A stretch of 64,000 nucleotides of DNA from Chitinophaga polysaccharea (GTDB taxonomy: Bacteria > Bacteroidota > Bacteroidia > Chitinophagales > Chitinophagaceae): contig NZ_CABFVU010000003.1 of the NCBI RefSeq assembly GCF_902150045.1, forward strand, positions 1 through 64,000, read 5' to 3'. Below are positions 44,732 to 53,910 of the stretch, one piece after another (within the stretch, counting starts at the first letter, position 1; each line of letters starts with the position of its first letter). The position numbers and the translations under genes were made by a program. The notes beneath the pieces were generated by a model. That model worked only from the letters and a program-made list of their open reading frames with translations, did not search any database and was not told the origin of the DNA.

Positions 44732-46867
44732 ATGAATCCCGCTCAAAAAATAACCGCCCTATTAATTGCATGCTTCATTTTTTTTCACTGCAACAAGACC
44801 GTATACGGCAGCAGCGCGGGTATGCATCGTTATTTCCAGGAATCGCCGGTTAAATTGCCAAAGCCTCCAAAGCCGCCACCAGTGCCTAAATTGCCGAAGC
44901 CTCCAAAGCTGCCGTCGGATACTTCTGTCAATACGAAACTTATACAACGAATTTTAAAAGCCTTCCGTTTCCGATATAATGCTCACGCGCGCGAGCGCGC
45001 ACGCGTTTTATATATTATCAACCAAACTTTAACAGATTCACTGGTAGTTAGTAAGGACGACATACGGAAATTAAATGAAGCATTAACAAAAAAAGAGAAC
45101 CAGCAATTTGACTCGCTGATGGCATTGCTGAATCAGATTGCTGCAAGTCATGCTACTGAACCTGCTGGTTCATCAGCGGATACCGCTGGTAAAAAAGCTG
45201 TACAGGAACCGGATAACCCTGTACCCGGAACAGACCTCGACGCGCTGGTAGATAAGATGATGCCTATCCTGCAACAGAAAAGTGAAGAGCAGGATGCGGA
45301 GAATACAAAAGCCGCACACCTGAATACCGTGCGCTCACTATACGGGCGCCCGCCGGATCAGGTGGATACATTGAGGATGAGCGACAGCCTCGGGGCTCGT
45401 TACCTGGTGCGTCTTTCACAGAAAGTGAATGTAATGGGAATCCAGCCATACTGGATGGAGCAGGATTATACTACCTACAATTTTAATGCGCTTAGTACCT
45501 ATAGTTTTCTTGGTTACCTGGTAGACGGGCAAACCGGTCGTATACAGCCGGCCTTTCAGCAGGACCAGGTGAAATCCATTCCTGATGCAGTATCGGCAGG
45601 ATGCAACCTGCAGTTTCTTTTTCTGGATAAGAAAAGCAGTAACATACTTGCATTGCTGAAAAGTAAAAATGCACAGGCAGTATTTTCGGATAGCCTTGCC
45701 CGTTTGCTGGCACAACAGAAAGCAGATGGCGTTACTATTTATTTCCAGGCCTTACCGGATCATCAGCGTACTGCTTTCAGCAATTTTATCATTACGCTCT
45801 CCGGCGCATTGAAGAAAGCGAATGAAAATTTTAAGATCAATGTAGTGGTGCCGCCTTATGATCCTTCTTACAACTACGACCTGCGCGCACTGCATAGCTA
45901 TGTGGATTTATTTATCATCGATTTTACACAGGCCGGCGGAGAAACAGCCGGCCCGCTGGCGCCGTTGGATGGCAACCCTTCAAAGTCTTTGTCCGGCGCT
46001 ATTTCCCGGTATCTACAGGGCGACATTCCACCTTCGCAGGTTTCTCTCTTACTGCCTTACTATGGCGCTGTATGGAAAAAAGGAAGGGATGGCAACCCCG
46101 ATGTTTTCAGCCGTTATGTTACTTACAGCGACATCCGTAAACAGTATCCTTCCGATACCGTTCCTATCTTTGATGAAACTACGGCCACGTTTTTTATAGA
46201 AGTAAAAGATCAGTATGGTGTAGTGAAAGAAGAAATCTGGTTTGATGATGGCATCAGTATGTCTATGAAGTATGATTTTGTGCTGAAGAATAAATTGGGC
46301 GGTATAGCCCTGTGGACCCTGGGCGCAGATAACGGTACCACTGACCTTTCTGATGCATTGGTAGATAAATTCGTGGTAACCGATACGCTTTTCCTGGACA
46401 CGGTTTCCCTGTATCCGCCCATCCCGAAAAATTTAACTTTCTGGCAGCGCGTAAAAAGAGAGCTGCACATTTATACTATCCTGTTCAAGGATCCATGCAG
46501 CGTAGATATATCTCAATACGAAGGAGATACCTATTTCGTTTATTTCACCATTGGTTTCTTTGTTCTATTTCTCATTGCCGGCGCTGCCTATTTTTATTTT
46601 GTAAAAACACAGGGAGACGACTGGAAGTGGCGGAAGAAGCTGCTGATATTGTTGATCGCATTGATCCTGCTTACAGTGGTGAGCGGGTTCATGGCGCTTT
46701 TCCTCAATAAGGAGATGCCGTTTGTAGGTATCAGCAGTGTGCCCGAGGAGTGCCACAGCGTACCGCTAACCAGTGTACTGGCTATACTGGGTATCGGGTT
46801 TGTGCTTGGATTGCTGATCATGCATTTTTTCCTGCAGCCATTTTTAAAGGATGATGATGTACCTTAA
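44732..46867 (+). CDS. Membrane-anchored, catalytically degenerate GH18-like protein
   Basis: 711 residues. It has an N-terminal signal (LLIACFIFFHC, possible lipobox), a Lys-Pro-rich segment (40-61) and a helical, charged region (70-200). A GH18-like TIM barrel follows at about 230-560. The barrel is suggested by INVVVPPYDPSYNYDLRALHSYVDLFIIDF (read in parts), LPYYGAVW and the C-terminal EIWFDDGISMSMKYDF...GGIALWTLGADNG. The usual catalytic DxxDxDxE is replaced by DGVTIYFQ (332-339), which lacks the Asp before the acid and the catalytic Glu, so chitinase activity is unlikely. Three TM helices lie at about 602-624, 637-658 and 681-702. It starts the operon that also encodes the DUF4157 candidate effector, 14 bp downstream. 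Inferred roles are glycan binding, membrane anchoring of the particle or immunity. Confidence 0.72.
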   Translation: MNPAQKITALLIACFIFFHCNKTVYGSSAGMHRYFQESPVKLPKPPKPPPVPKLPKPPKLPSDTSVNTKLIQRILKAFRFRYNAHARERARVLYIINQTLTDSLVVSKDDIRKLNEALTKKENQQFDSLMALLNQIAASHATEPAGSSADTAGKKAVQEPDNPVPGTDLDALVDKMMPILQQKSEEQDAENTKAAHLNTVRSLYGRPPDQVDTLRMSDSLGARYLVRLSQKVNVMGIQPYWMEQDYTTYNFNALSTYSFLGYLVDGQTGRIQPAFQQDQVKSIPDAVSAGCNLQFLFLDKKSSNILALLKSKNAQAVFSDSLARLLAQQKADGVTIYFQALPDHQRTAFSNFIITLSGALKKANENFKINVVVPPYDPSYNYDLRALHSYVDLFIIDFTQAGGETAGPLAPLDGNPSKSLSGAISRYLQGDIPPSQVSLLLPYYGAVWKKGRDGNPDVFSRYVTYSDIRKQYPSDTVPIFDETTATFFIEVKDQYGVVKEEIWFDDGISMSMKYDFVLKNKLGGIALWTLGADNGTTDLSDALVDKFVVTDTLFLDTVSLYPPIPKNLTFWQRVKRELHIYTILFKDPCSVDISQYEGDTYFVYFTIGFFVLFLIAGAAYFYFVKTQGDDWKWRKKLLILLIALILLTVVSGFMALFLNKEMPFVGISSVPEECHSVPLTSVLAILGIGFVLGLLIMHFFLQPFLKDDDVP
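44984..45006. other. Alternating purine-pyrimidine GC tract
   Basis: CACGCGCGCG followed by GCGCGCACGCGT, interrupted once, inside the coding region for HARERAR. Such tracts can adopt Z-DNA. It may simply reflect codon choice. Confidence 0.4.
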
Positions 46868-46881
46868 CTAAACAGTATGCT

Positions 46882-48765
46882 ATGTCTAAAGATCATGGAA
46901 GTGCAACGCCTGTTCCAGGTAGTAAAGCTGTTGCCGGTAACGCCACCGGGAAGGGAGCTGCTCTTCCTGCGCCACAAACAACTGGTGTGGTACAGAAGAA
47001 AAGCAATCAAACCGGGTTGCCCGACAATCTGAAAACCGGCGTAGAGTCTTTATCCGGTTTTTCGCTGGATGATGTAAAAGTACATTATAACTCAGATAAG
47101 CCTTTCCAGATGCAGGCGCATGCTTATGCACAGGGAAGTGATATTCATATTGCCCCGGGCCAGGAACGTCATCTTCCCCATGAAGCATGGCATGTAGTAC
47201 AGCAGAAGCAGGGCCGGGTGCCTGTTACGCGGCAAATGAAATCCATCGCTGTCAATGATGACCATTCGCTGGAGCAGGAAGCTGATGTAATGGGAATGAA
47301 GGCGCTGCAAACAAGCCAGGGCACCGCCCCACTGCAACGTGTGCCCGTTACCGGTAGTGTGGCGCAGCTGGCCAGGAGAACCGGTTTATTTGGCATGGAG
47401 GCAGAAGTAACAGATGGTTATTTTATTATCGGTGCAAAAAAAGGAAGCGAAGGACAAAACCTGATTGAAAGTGAAGATATCACATTGGAGGAATTTAAAT
47501 TGGGAGAAATAGACGGTAAAATTGATGTAACACTCGACAATGAAGTAAAAGCTGATAATAGTGAACATGCTTACCGGTTATATGTAATCGAGTTTGTACA
47601 AAAAGCGGTGGATTTCAAGATCGATAGTCCCCAGGAGTTAAAGAAGGTTGCGGAGGCATGGGTAAAGGCCGGGGAATTCTGGAGAGCATCAAACAAAAGT
47701 ACGGATCTCTTAAAAGGAAAAGTACAACCGGATTGGTATGCGTTAAACCCGTTATGGAAAGGTGGACAATTCGATAGCGGCGATCAGCAGCCATATCCCG
47801 GCGTTAGCTCAAAAGTAGAGGGGATGGAAACAAAATTCGAGTTCGACTGGCGGCATCACGCATTTGAGAGTTACATCAATGTAAAGAAAGATGATCCTGA
47901 AGTATCCGTTCAGGCAACGGCAGGCAGTTCTCTCGGCGCCCTGGTAGAAAATTACATGATCACGCACAATGTGCTCACAGAGGGAAAATTACCGGAAGGG
48001 TCAATCTGGTCGGGGCTTGATATGGAGAAACAGCAGAGAGATGAAATTGAAAAGCCAGATTCCGCCGCGCTCGCCGGGATATTTTTTATCCTGAGAACTT
48101 ATGTAAATGCCAGTATGGGAAGCGAACAAAAGAGATATGCAAAAGAGTATCTCGGGTTTATGAGCAGAACATCGCTGGATATGGCATTTGCCCAGCTGAG
48201 CCCGAGAATGAAGGAGATGTTTATTAAAGAGGTGGCAGCATACATCTGGGGAAAACAGGATGGCTTGCTTGGCAGAACTATCCGCAAAGCACCCACCGAC
48301 AGGGTATTTACACCAGATACCAAAAAAGAGGAACAGGCGCATAGCATCACCATTGAACAAATGCTGCTGAGTATGATCAATAAAAAGAAGGGCGATATAG
48401 AACATTCCCTGGCGGAAGGAGAAGCAGGAGCTACCGGCGATGTGTTCTCAGAGAACAACCTGGCGGGCATCAGTGAAATTAATCCCACAGCCCATGAAGC
48501 TATTGAAAAGTTTAAACTGCATGCTGCCAGCGAAATGATGAGCGGAGAAACGGGGCTGATATTTGAGAGCAGGTCGGCTATGAAAATGTCATTGTCCCAG
48601 ATGCCGGAGATATTTGAAACATTGCTGACCTCCTTCCAAAAAATGGATGCTGCATACCATGAAATGGAGGCAAAAGTGCAAGAGGAAAGAAAACCGAAAC
48701 CACAGCCACAACCTCGTCAGCCAACAGGTCCGCAGAAGAAAGACGAAAACTGCATAATGATGTGA
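46882..48765 (+). CDS. DUF4157 candidate eCIS effector with C-terminal CaaX box
   Basis: 627 residues, no signal peptide. A low-complexity N-terminus (1-50) precedes a DUF4157 domain (about 50-142) with LSGFSLDDVKVHYNSDKP and the zincin motif HEAWH at 100-104. The downstream glutamates in EQEAD (131-135) give a complete metalloprotease-like signature. DUF4157 domains mark eCIS cargo and may be cleaved or serve for loading. The next 450 residues are unfamiliar; GMEAEV (171-176) and QATAGSSLGALVE (near 350) hint at an amidoligase-like fold, judged by eye. After a Lys/Pro/Gln-rich linker (EERKPKPQPQPRQP) the protein ends KKDENCIMM. CIMM fits the eukaryotic prenylation rule (Cys, two aliphatic residues, Met favouring farnesylation). 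This suggests action at membranes of a eukaryotic target. It lies 14 bp after the GH18-like gene and beside the eCIS genes. Confidence 0.8.
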   Translation: MSKDHGSATPVPGSKAVAGNATGKGAALPAPQTTGVVQKKSNQTGLPDNLKTGVESLSGFSLDDVKVHYNSDKPFQMQAHAYAQGSDIHIAPGQERHLPHEAWHVVQQKQGRVPVTRQMKSIAVNDDHSLEQEADVMGMKALQTSQGTAPLQRVPVTGSVAQLARRTGLFGMEAEVTDGYFIIGAKKGSEGQNLIESEDITLEEFKLGEIDGKIDVTLDNEVKADNSEHAYRLYVIEFVQKAVDFKIDSPQELKKVAEAWVKAGEFWRASNKSTDLLKGKVQPDWYALNPLWKGGQFDSGDQQPYPGVSSKVEGMETKFEFDWRHHAFESYINVKKDDPEVSVQATAGSSLGALVENYMITHNVLTEGKLPEGSIWSGLDMEKQQRDEIEKPDSAALAGIFFILRTYVNASMGSEQKRYAKEYLGFMSRTSLDMAFAQLSPRMKEMFIKEVAAYIWGKQDGLLGRTIRKAPTDRVFTPDTKKEEQAHSITIEQMLLSMINKKKGDIEHSLAEGEAGATGDVFSENNLAGISEINPTAHEAIEKFKLHAASEMMSGETGLIFESRSAMKMSLSQMPEIFETLLTSFQKMDAAYHEMEAKVQEERKPKPQPQPRQPTGPQKKDENCIMM

Positions 48766-48780
48766 TGGCCCGGAGATCTT

Positions 48781-48825
48781 ATAAGAAAAAAAGAGATGAC
48801 CACCCGTCATCTCCTTTTTTCTTAT
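48781..48825. terminator. Bidirectional terminator between convergent genes
   Basis: The arms ATAAGAAAAAAAGAGATGAC and GTCATCTCCTTTTTTCTTAT pair over 20 bp with one mismatch around a short loop. The A and T tracts allow termination of the effector operon from the left and the susD transcript from the right. Confidence 0.85.
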
Positions 48826-48836
48826 AACAAACATTA

Positions 48837-50486
48837 TTACTTCTTATTCCACCATACCGGTTGACTGATATAAGTAGGGCTGCCTGCTGTAGGATCAGCG
48901 CTCAGCACCTGCTCACTGTTATAATTGATCTCATAACTTGGCACGGCAAAACGGCGTGGCCAGTCGGTTTGAGCAGGATAGTACAGGCTGTTCACATGCG
49001 CAGGACGTTTAAATCCTTTATAAACGCCTGTTGCCTCATTATAATTTCCGGCTGCATCAGTACAGTAATTCAACCGGCGCAGATCGGCCCAGTTTTCCGG
49101 GGAGTACGACAAGGCAATGTACTTCTGGATCATGATATGGCTGATGGTGAGCAGTGCCGGCGATTGCACCACGGAGCTGCTGTTCAGGAATGCGTCTATA
49201 GTGCCCGCAGGAATATCCATCAGCTCCATATGCGCACGGATGCCCGCTTTGTAGGCAGTTAGCGCCTCTGTGTTCTTCGACTGTTTAATGAAGATCTCCG
49301 CTTCAATAAAGCGCAATTCCGCATTGGTGAACAACAGGCCTTTAGCGCCCCTGCGGGTATACCAGGTGCCGGTCGACTGTATTCGGTCGGTAGCCGTTGG
49401 TGCATATGGCGTTTTGCGCAGGATCACGTAAATGGAGTCCTGGTTGGAAAATGTATTGGTATTAGCATTGTAAGTGTAAGATAGAGGCCGGGTGTTGGTA
49501 AGCCCGGAGGTCATATCCACTGCCTGCGTGCGATGCATTGCACCGTTTCTGTCCTGGGTGCTGGGAATAAGGAGGTCTATTCTCGGATCTTCCATATCAG
49601 TGGCTCCTTTAGGCGCGCCTGTATAATTGTTGGTGAGATAGTCCATATACAGCTTGGTGATCCTGGCGGTAGTGGATGTATTGGTGTATTGCAGGGCTTC
49701 TTTGGCAGAGGAGGTTACCGTCGGTCCTTCATCCACATATTGCATCACGCTGCTTTGGTCTTTCGACTGTGCGCCTTTTGATGCGGCGTCCAGCACCGCC
49801 TGTGCGTTGAAGTTAGGTAATCCCGAAGTATGGTTCAGCAGGCGGGCCTTTAAGCCATAGGCCAGGCGTATCCATTTATCCGTGCTGCCGTTGTTGAGGA
49901 TATCTCCCTTGGACAGTGGCGGCGCAGCAGGCCCCTGTGTTTTCTGAAGGTCGGCGATGGCTTCATCCAGCAGTGCCAGTACCTTTTCCTGAATGTAGGC
50001 GCCCTGGTCAAATTTAGGCGTGATGGTGGAGGGATCATCAAACTGGTCATAAGGCATCATACCAAATACGTCTGATAGTGTGCCAAAGCCCCATGCTTTA
50101 ATGATCTTGGCGGCGCCGATGTAGTGGTAAGCCTGTACTTTTTCAGCGGCAGTGATCAGCGGTGTTACGTTCACGGCGGTATTTACATACCAGCATTGCC
50201 AGGGCCATTGTATATTGGTGGTGTTGGATACCCATGCAGTAAGATTGTAGTTACTGCCACCGCTGGAATATACAGTTGCCAGTTGTTGTGAAAGATAAGC
50301 GCAACGGGTGCCGGTGCTTTCGTACGCATCGCAGAACTGCGCAATGAGTGGAGGCAGCCTTTGTTCTGCAGTAGGTACGGTTGAATTGGCGCTATTAGGA
50401 TTGTCGTTCACATCCACCCATTTCTTACAGGAGGCAAGGATAAACGACAGGCTGAGGAGCAAGAATATTTTTTTCATTTTCCGCAC
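48837..50486 (-). CDS. SusD-like lipoprotein (SusD-like_2 type)
   Basis: 549 residues; ATG at 50477 is an alternative start. The lipoprotein signal ends LSFILASC. The opening KKWVDVNDNPNSANSTVPTAEQRLPPL and the motif YHYIGAAKIIKAWGFGTLSDVFGMMPYDQF are typical of the SusD-like_2 subfamily. A late segment (YSPENWADLRRLNY; RRFAVPSYEINYN) is also characteristic. It is encoded 2 bp after its susC partner. The substrate is unknown because no glycosidase gene is attached; peptide- or glycan-import are both possible for such orphan pairs. Confidence 0.92.
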   Translation of the reverse strand: MRKMKKIFLLLSLSFILASCKKWVDVNDNPNSANSTVPTAEQRLPPLIAQFCDAYESTGTRCAYLSQQLATVYSSGGSNYNLTAWVSNTTNIQWPWQCWYVNTAVNVTPLITAAEKVQAYHYIGAAKIIKAWGFGTLSDVFGMMPYDQFDDPSTITPKFDQGAYIQEKVLALLDEAIADLQKTQGPAAPPLSKGDILNNGSTDKWIRLAYGLKARLLNHTSGLPNFNAQAVLDAASKGAQSKDQSSVMQYVDEGPTVTSSAKEALQYTNTSTTARITKLYMDYLTNNYTGAPKGATDMEDPRIDLLIPSTQDRNGAMHRTQAVDMTSGLTNTRPLSYTYNANTNTFSNQDSIYVILRKTPYAPTATDRIQSTGTWYTRRGAKGLLFTNAELRFIEAEIFIKQSKNTEALTAYKAGIRAHMELMDIPAGTIDAFLNSSSVVQSPALLTISHIMIQKYIALSYSPENWADLRRLNYCTDAAGNYNEATGVYKGFKRPAHVNSLYYPAQTDWPRRFAVPSYEINYNSEQVLSADPTAGSPTYISQPVWWNKK

Positions 50487-50488
50487 GT

Positions 50489-53400
50489 TTAGAATTTAAG
50501 ATTTAAACCAATGGCAAACCCTGCTGTGGCAGGCACACCGCAATAATCGATACCGGAAGAACCGGAACCTATTACTCCTGCGCCGGCGGTGCTGGTTTCA
50601 GGATCCATACCGGAATAGTTGGTAAACAGTACCAGGTTGGTACCTGTAGCGGTTACTGTGGCATCTCTTAGCCAGCGTGCCCCATTAAGCCATGTTTTTG
50701 GGAGCGACCAGGAAAGGGAAACAGAACGGAGCCTCATCCAGTTCACTTTCTCCAGGAAGAAAGGCGCATTCTTTATGTATATGTCGCGATAGTATTTTTC
50801 GGAGGCTGTCACCGTTCTGGTTACCGGTTCAAATTTCCCGGTAGCGGGGTTTTTAGCTACGCCGGTAAAGGAAATTTCACTGTCCCTGTTCAAGGTCCGT
50901 TCACTCAAACCATAAGAGGTAAGAAGATAATCTGTGCCGTTATACACATCTCCGCCTACCCGGAAATCCCAGAGGAAAGAGAAGTTAAACTGCTTATAAT
51001 TAAAACTGTTGTTTAATCCTCCCAGGAAATCAGGCTCACGGTCACCTATATACGTAGTAAGGGAAGTGGCGGTAATAGGATAGCCGGTATTCCAGTCGAG
51101 CATCAGGTTGCCGTTTTCATCCTTCTGCCAAACAGAACCACTCACCCCCATAAACACGCCGTGGTCAAAGGATGCAGCCTGGCCCACCGCAAGGTGTACA
51201 TCGGTTACATACAGGATGGGCAGGGAGCCTGGCAGGGATTTTACCACACCGTTGTTATGCGAAGCATTGAGCATGATGTCCCAGCTGAAATTTTTCCGCT
51301 TCACGGGTGTAGCGTTGATGGATATTTCAATACCCTTGTTTTCAATGGTACCGGTATTCACAGAGCTGAGAATATAACCGGTGGCATTACTTACACGGGG
51401 TGTCAGGATCTGATCGCGGCTGTTGGTAACATACCAGGTGAAGTCAAATCCTAGTCGCCCGTTCAGGAAACGCATTTCGGTACCAAACTCAGTGGAAGTG
51501 GTGGTTTCCGGTTTCAGGTTATCATTTCCTCTCGACCAGTAATTGCGGAAGCCGCCGCCAATGGTGAGCTCAGGCCCGAACAGGTAGGTGTTGGTCTGGT
51601 ACGTGGGCGCATCTTTTCCCACCTGCGCCCAGGAGGCGCGCAGCTTACCAAAGCTCAGGATATTGTTCTTCGGTATCAGTTCTGTGAACACCAGGCTTCC
51701 GCTGAGGGAAGGATAAAAGAACGATTGGTTCTGAGAGGGAAGGGTGGAGGCGATGTCGTTACGCCCGGTGGCGCTCAGGAATACGATGTTCTTGTAAGAC
51801 AACCGCAGGTCGCCATAGAAACCCGCCAGCCTTCTGCGGGAAATTCCCTGGATGATGTACTGGTTTTCCTTGGCAGCGTTGTTAATGCTGATAAAACTGG
51901 GTATGGTGAAATTTTCTGCACGGGCCGAGTTGGATTTCGTGTAGGCGTCTTCGGTAGTGGCTCCCAGCAAAAGGCTCGCGTCCCAGTCTTTATGAAACGT
52001 TTTATGGAAATTGAGCATCAGGTTCGAATTCACATAATTGTAGTTGCGGTCGGTTTCAGACAGCATACCATTTTGCCAGCCTTCTTTTACACTGGAGCCG
52101 GGGGAAATTAAATTCCGCAGCTGTGTATAATAGTTGTCAACTCCCAGCCGGTAAGTGGCGTCAAACCAACTCGTCACTTTTACATTTACATATGCAGAGC
52201 CTATAAAGCGGGTGGTTTTGTCTGTTTGTGGGTTGCGGTTAATGATCCAGTAGGGATTGTCGATATCGGTATCCAACGGGATATCCGGCAGCAGCCGGTG
52301 CTTGGAGCCATCGGCGTTCAGCCATACTTTCATATCATCATTCCGTGGCCACGCTACTATACTTTCCATATAGCCTGATCCACCGGAAGCCCATAAGCCG
52401 CTTCCTGTAAGCGTTTTCTGGGTTTCGCTGCGGGCATAGGTAGCATTTACGCCAAAGGTGAAAATACCTATTTTCTGTTCACCGTTGAACCGCACAGTAG
52501 AACGGTTAAAGTCGGTAGAAGGTACTACGCCCGATTGGTTCAGGTTGGAACCGGACAAGTAGAAATTGCCATTAGCAGTACCTCCTGAAACGGTGAAGCT
52601 GTTATCGAACGCGTTGGCCGTTTTGAAGAAATCCTTCATATTGTTGTAGATCTTATCACCCGGCTCAAATTTGTTTCCCCACGACAGCGGCGTCTGGTCC
52701 GTAAAGGTGCCGTTGTACTTGGAACCCTGCTTATAAACGCTTTGCTGTTTAGGCAGCCTGTTTACCCAGTTGGTAATATAACGGCTGGTAACAGAAGCGG
52801 CTATATTGCCGGCTGTACCCTTTTTGGTGGTGATAACAATAGCGCCGGCGGCGGCACGAAGGCCATAAAGCGCCGCTGCAGCAGGTCCTTTCAGTACGGA
52901 GATAGATTCTATATCTTCAGGGTTGATATCCATTGCACGGTTGCTATAGGTGGTGCTCTGGTTAATGGAGCCGTCGAATGCACTGTTATCGCCCTGCCCA
53001 GTGGAGTTGTCCATTGGCATACCATCAATGATGAACAGCGGCTGGTTATTGCCTTCCAGCGAGGTGCCCCCGCGGATGATAATAGAGGCAGAAGCGCCGG
53101 GCGCGCCCCCGGAGTTGGTGATGTTCAGCCCTGCAATTTTCCCGTTGAGGGAATTGACAAGGTTAGGGTCTTTGTTTTTCAGAAGCTCTGCCGACTTAAT
53201 ATCCTGTACCGAATAGCCAAGCGCTTTCTTTTCTTTTTTGATCCCCATACCCGTTACAATCACCTGTTCAAGTGAGCTGGAGGAAGTGAGCATCTTTACA
53301 TCAATAGTACTGTTGTTCCCTACAGGGATGTGCTGGCTTTCATAGCCAATGAAAGAGAACTCCAGGACATCGCTGGGATTCACCCCGATGCGGTAATGAC

Positions 53401-53584
53401 CTTTTACATCCGTTTGAGTGTTACGGTTGCTGCCTTTAATCCTGACGGTAACGCCTGGCAGCGGGTTACCATCGTCGGCCAACACAATGCCGGTAACGGG
53501 TTTGGGTTCCTGCGCATAAGCAGCGTTGGGCAACATTAGCAGTATCAGTGACAAGGTCACTAATAGCCGGAGAGGTTTTCTCAT
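50489..53584 (-). CDS. SusC/RagA-type TonB-dependent transporter
   Basis: 1,031 residues. A signal peptide (LLVTLSLILLMLPNAAYAQ) is followed by the carboxypeptidase-regulatory-like domain (VTGIVLADDGNPLPGVTVRIKG). The plug follows (VIVTGMGIKKEKKALGYSVQ; IIIRGGTSLEGNNQPLFIIDGMPMD), then a full-length beta-barrel ending AIGLNLKF. It forms an import pair with the SusD-like protein 2 bp downstream. No sigma/anti-sigma pair or glycosidase lies beside it. The window does not show what it imports. Confidence 0.94.
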   Translation of the reverse strand: MRKPLRLLVTLSLILLMLPNAAYAQEPKPVTGIVLADDGNPLPGVTVRIKGSNRNTQTDVKGHYRIGVNPSDVLEFSFIGYESQHIPVGNNSTIDVKMLTSSSSLEQVIVTGMGIKKEKKALGYSVQDIKSAELLKNKDPNLVNSLNGKIAGLNITNSGGAPGASASIIIRGGTSLEGNNQPLFIIDGMPMDNSTGQGDNSAFDGSINQSTTYSNRAMDINPEDIESISVLKGPAAAALYGLRAAAGAIVITTKKGTAGNIAASVTSRYITNWVNRLPKQQSVYKQGSKYNGTFTDQTPLSWGNKFEPGDKIYNNMKDFFKTANAFDNSFTVSGGTANGNFYLSGSNLNQSGVVPSTDFNRSTVRFNGEQKIGIFTFGVNATYARSETQKTLTGSGLWASGGSGYMESIVAWPRNDDMKVWLNADGSKHRLLPDIPLDTDIDNPYWIINRNPQTDKTTRFIGSAYVNVKVTSWFDATYRLGVDNYYTQLRNLISPGSSVKEGWQNGMLSETDRNYNYVNSNLMLNFHKTFHKDWDASLLLGATTEDAYTKSNSARAENFTIPSFISINNAAKENQYIIQGISRRRLAGFYGDLRLSYKNIVFLSATGRNDIASTLPSQNQSFFYPSLSGSLVFTELIPKNNILSFGKLRASWAQVGKDAPTYQTNTYLFGPELTIGGGFRNYWSRGNDNLKPETTTSTEFGTEMRFLNGRLGFDFTWYVTNSRDQILTPRVSNATGYILSSVNTGTIENKGIEISINATPVKRKNFSWDIMLNASHNNGVVKSLPGSLPILYVTDVHLAVGQAASFDHGVFMGVSGSVWQKDENGNLMLDWNTGYPITATSLTTYIGDREPDFLGGLNNSFNYKQFNFSFLWDFRVGGDVYNGTDYLLTSYGLSERTLNRDSEISFTGVAKNPATGKFEPVTRTVTASEKYYRDIYIKNAPFFLEKVNWMRLRSVSLSWSLPKTWLNGARWLRDATVTATGTNLVLFTNYSGMDPETSTAGAGVIGSGSSGIDYCGVPATAGFAIGLNLKF

Positions 53585-53910
53585 GTTCTGTTGTTTTAAA
53601 TGAAACTGATATTTGGTTGAGTATTACACACGCGTGTTTAGATTTACAGGTTGTTTACATGATCTTGAACGTTTGGTCGTGTTACAGGAACAGGTTCTAT
53701 TTTGGTTGAGCTACTGTCGGGCAACTAAAAATGACGGTTTTCTCTAAGCATAAATACCATACTAAGATAAGCGCAAAAATGACTTGTAGGTAATATAAAA
53801 GACGCTTTTTTTGAGATGGCTTTGGGGATAATTATAAAAGAAGCAGAGAGGAAAGAAAGGGAGTTGTAACGCAGAATTACCAGGGAAGGGTTACCGCCTG
53901 CATTGATCAA
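53585..53910. promoter_or_regulatory. Upstream region of the minus-strand susC
   Basis: 326 bp without a gene. It includes a 10-bp palindrome ACACGCGTGT at 53628-53637 and two copies of TTTGGTTGAG, at 53612-53621 and 53701-53710. These are possible control sites for susC; no clear -7 box was recognised. Confidence 0.35.

Noticed and set aside
46882..47200. Classical signal peptide on the DUF4157 protein
   Set aside because: The N-terminus is Gly/Ala/Ser/Lys-rich without a hydrophobic core, which fits cytoplasmic loading into an injection particle rather than Sec export.
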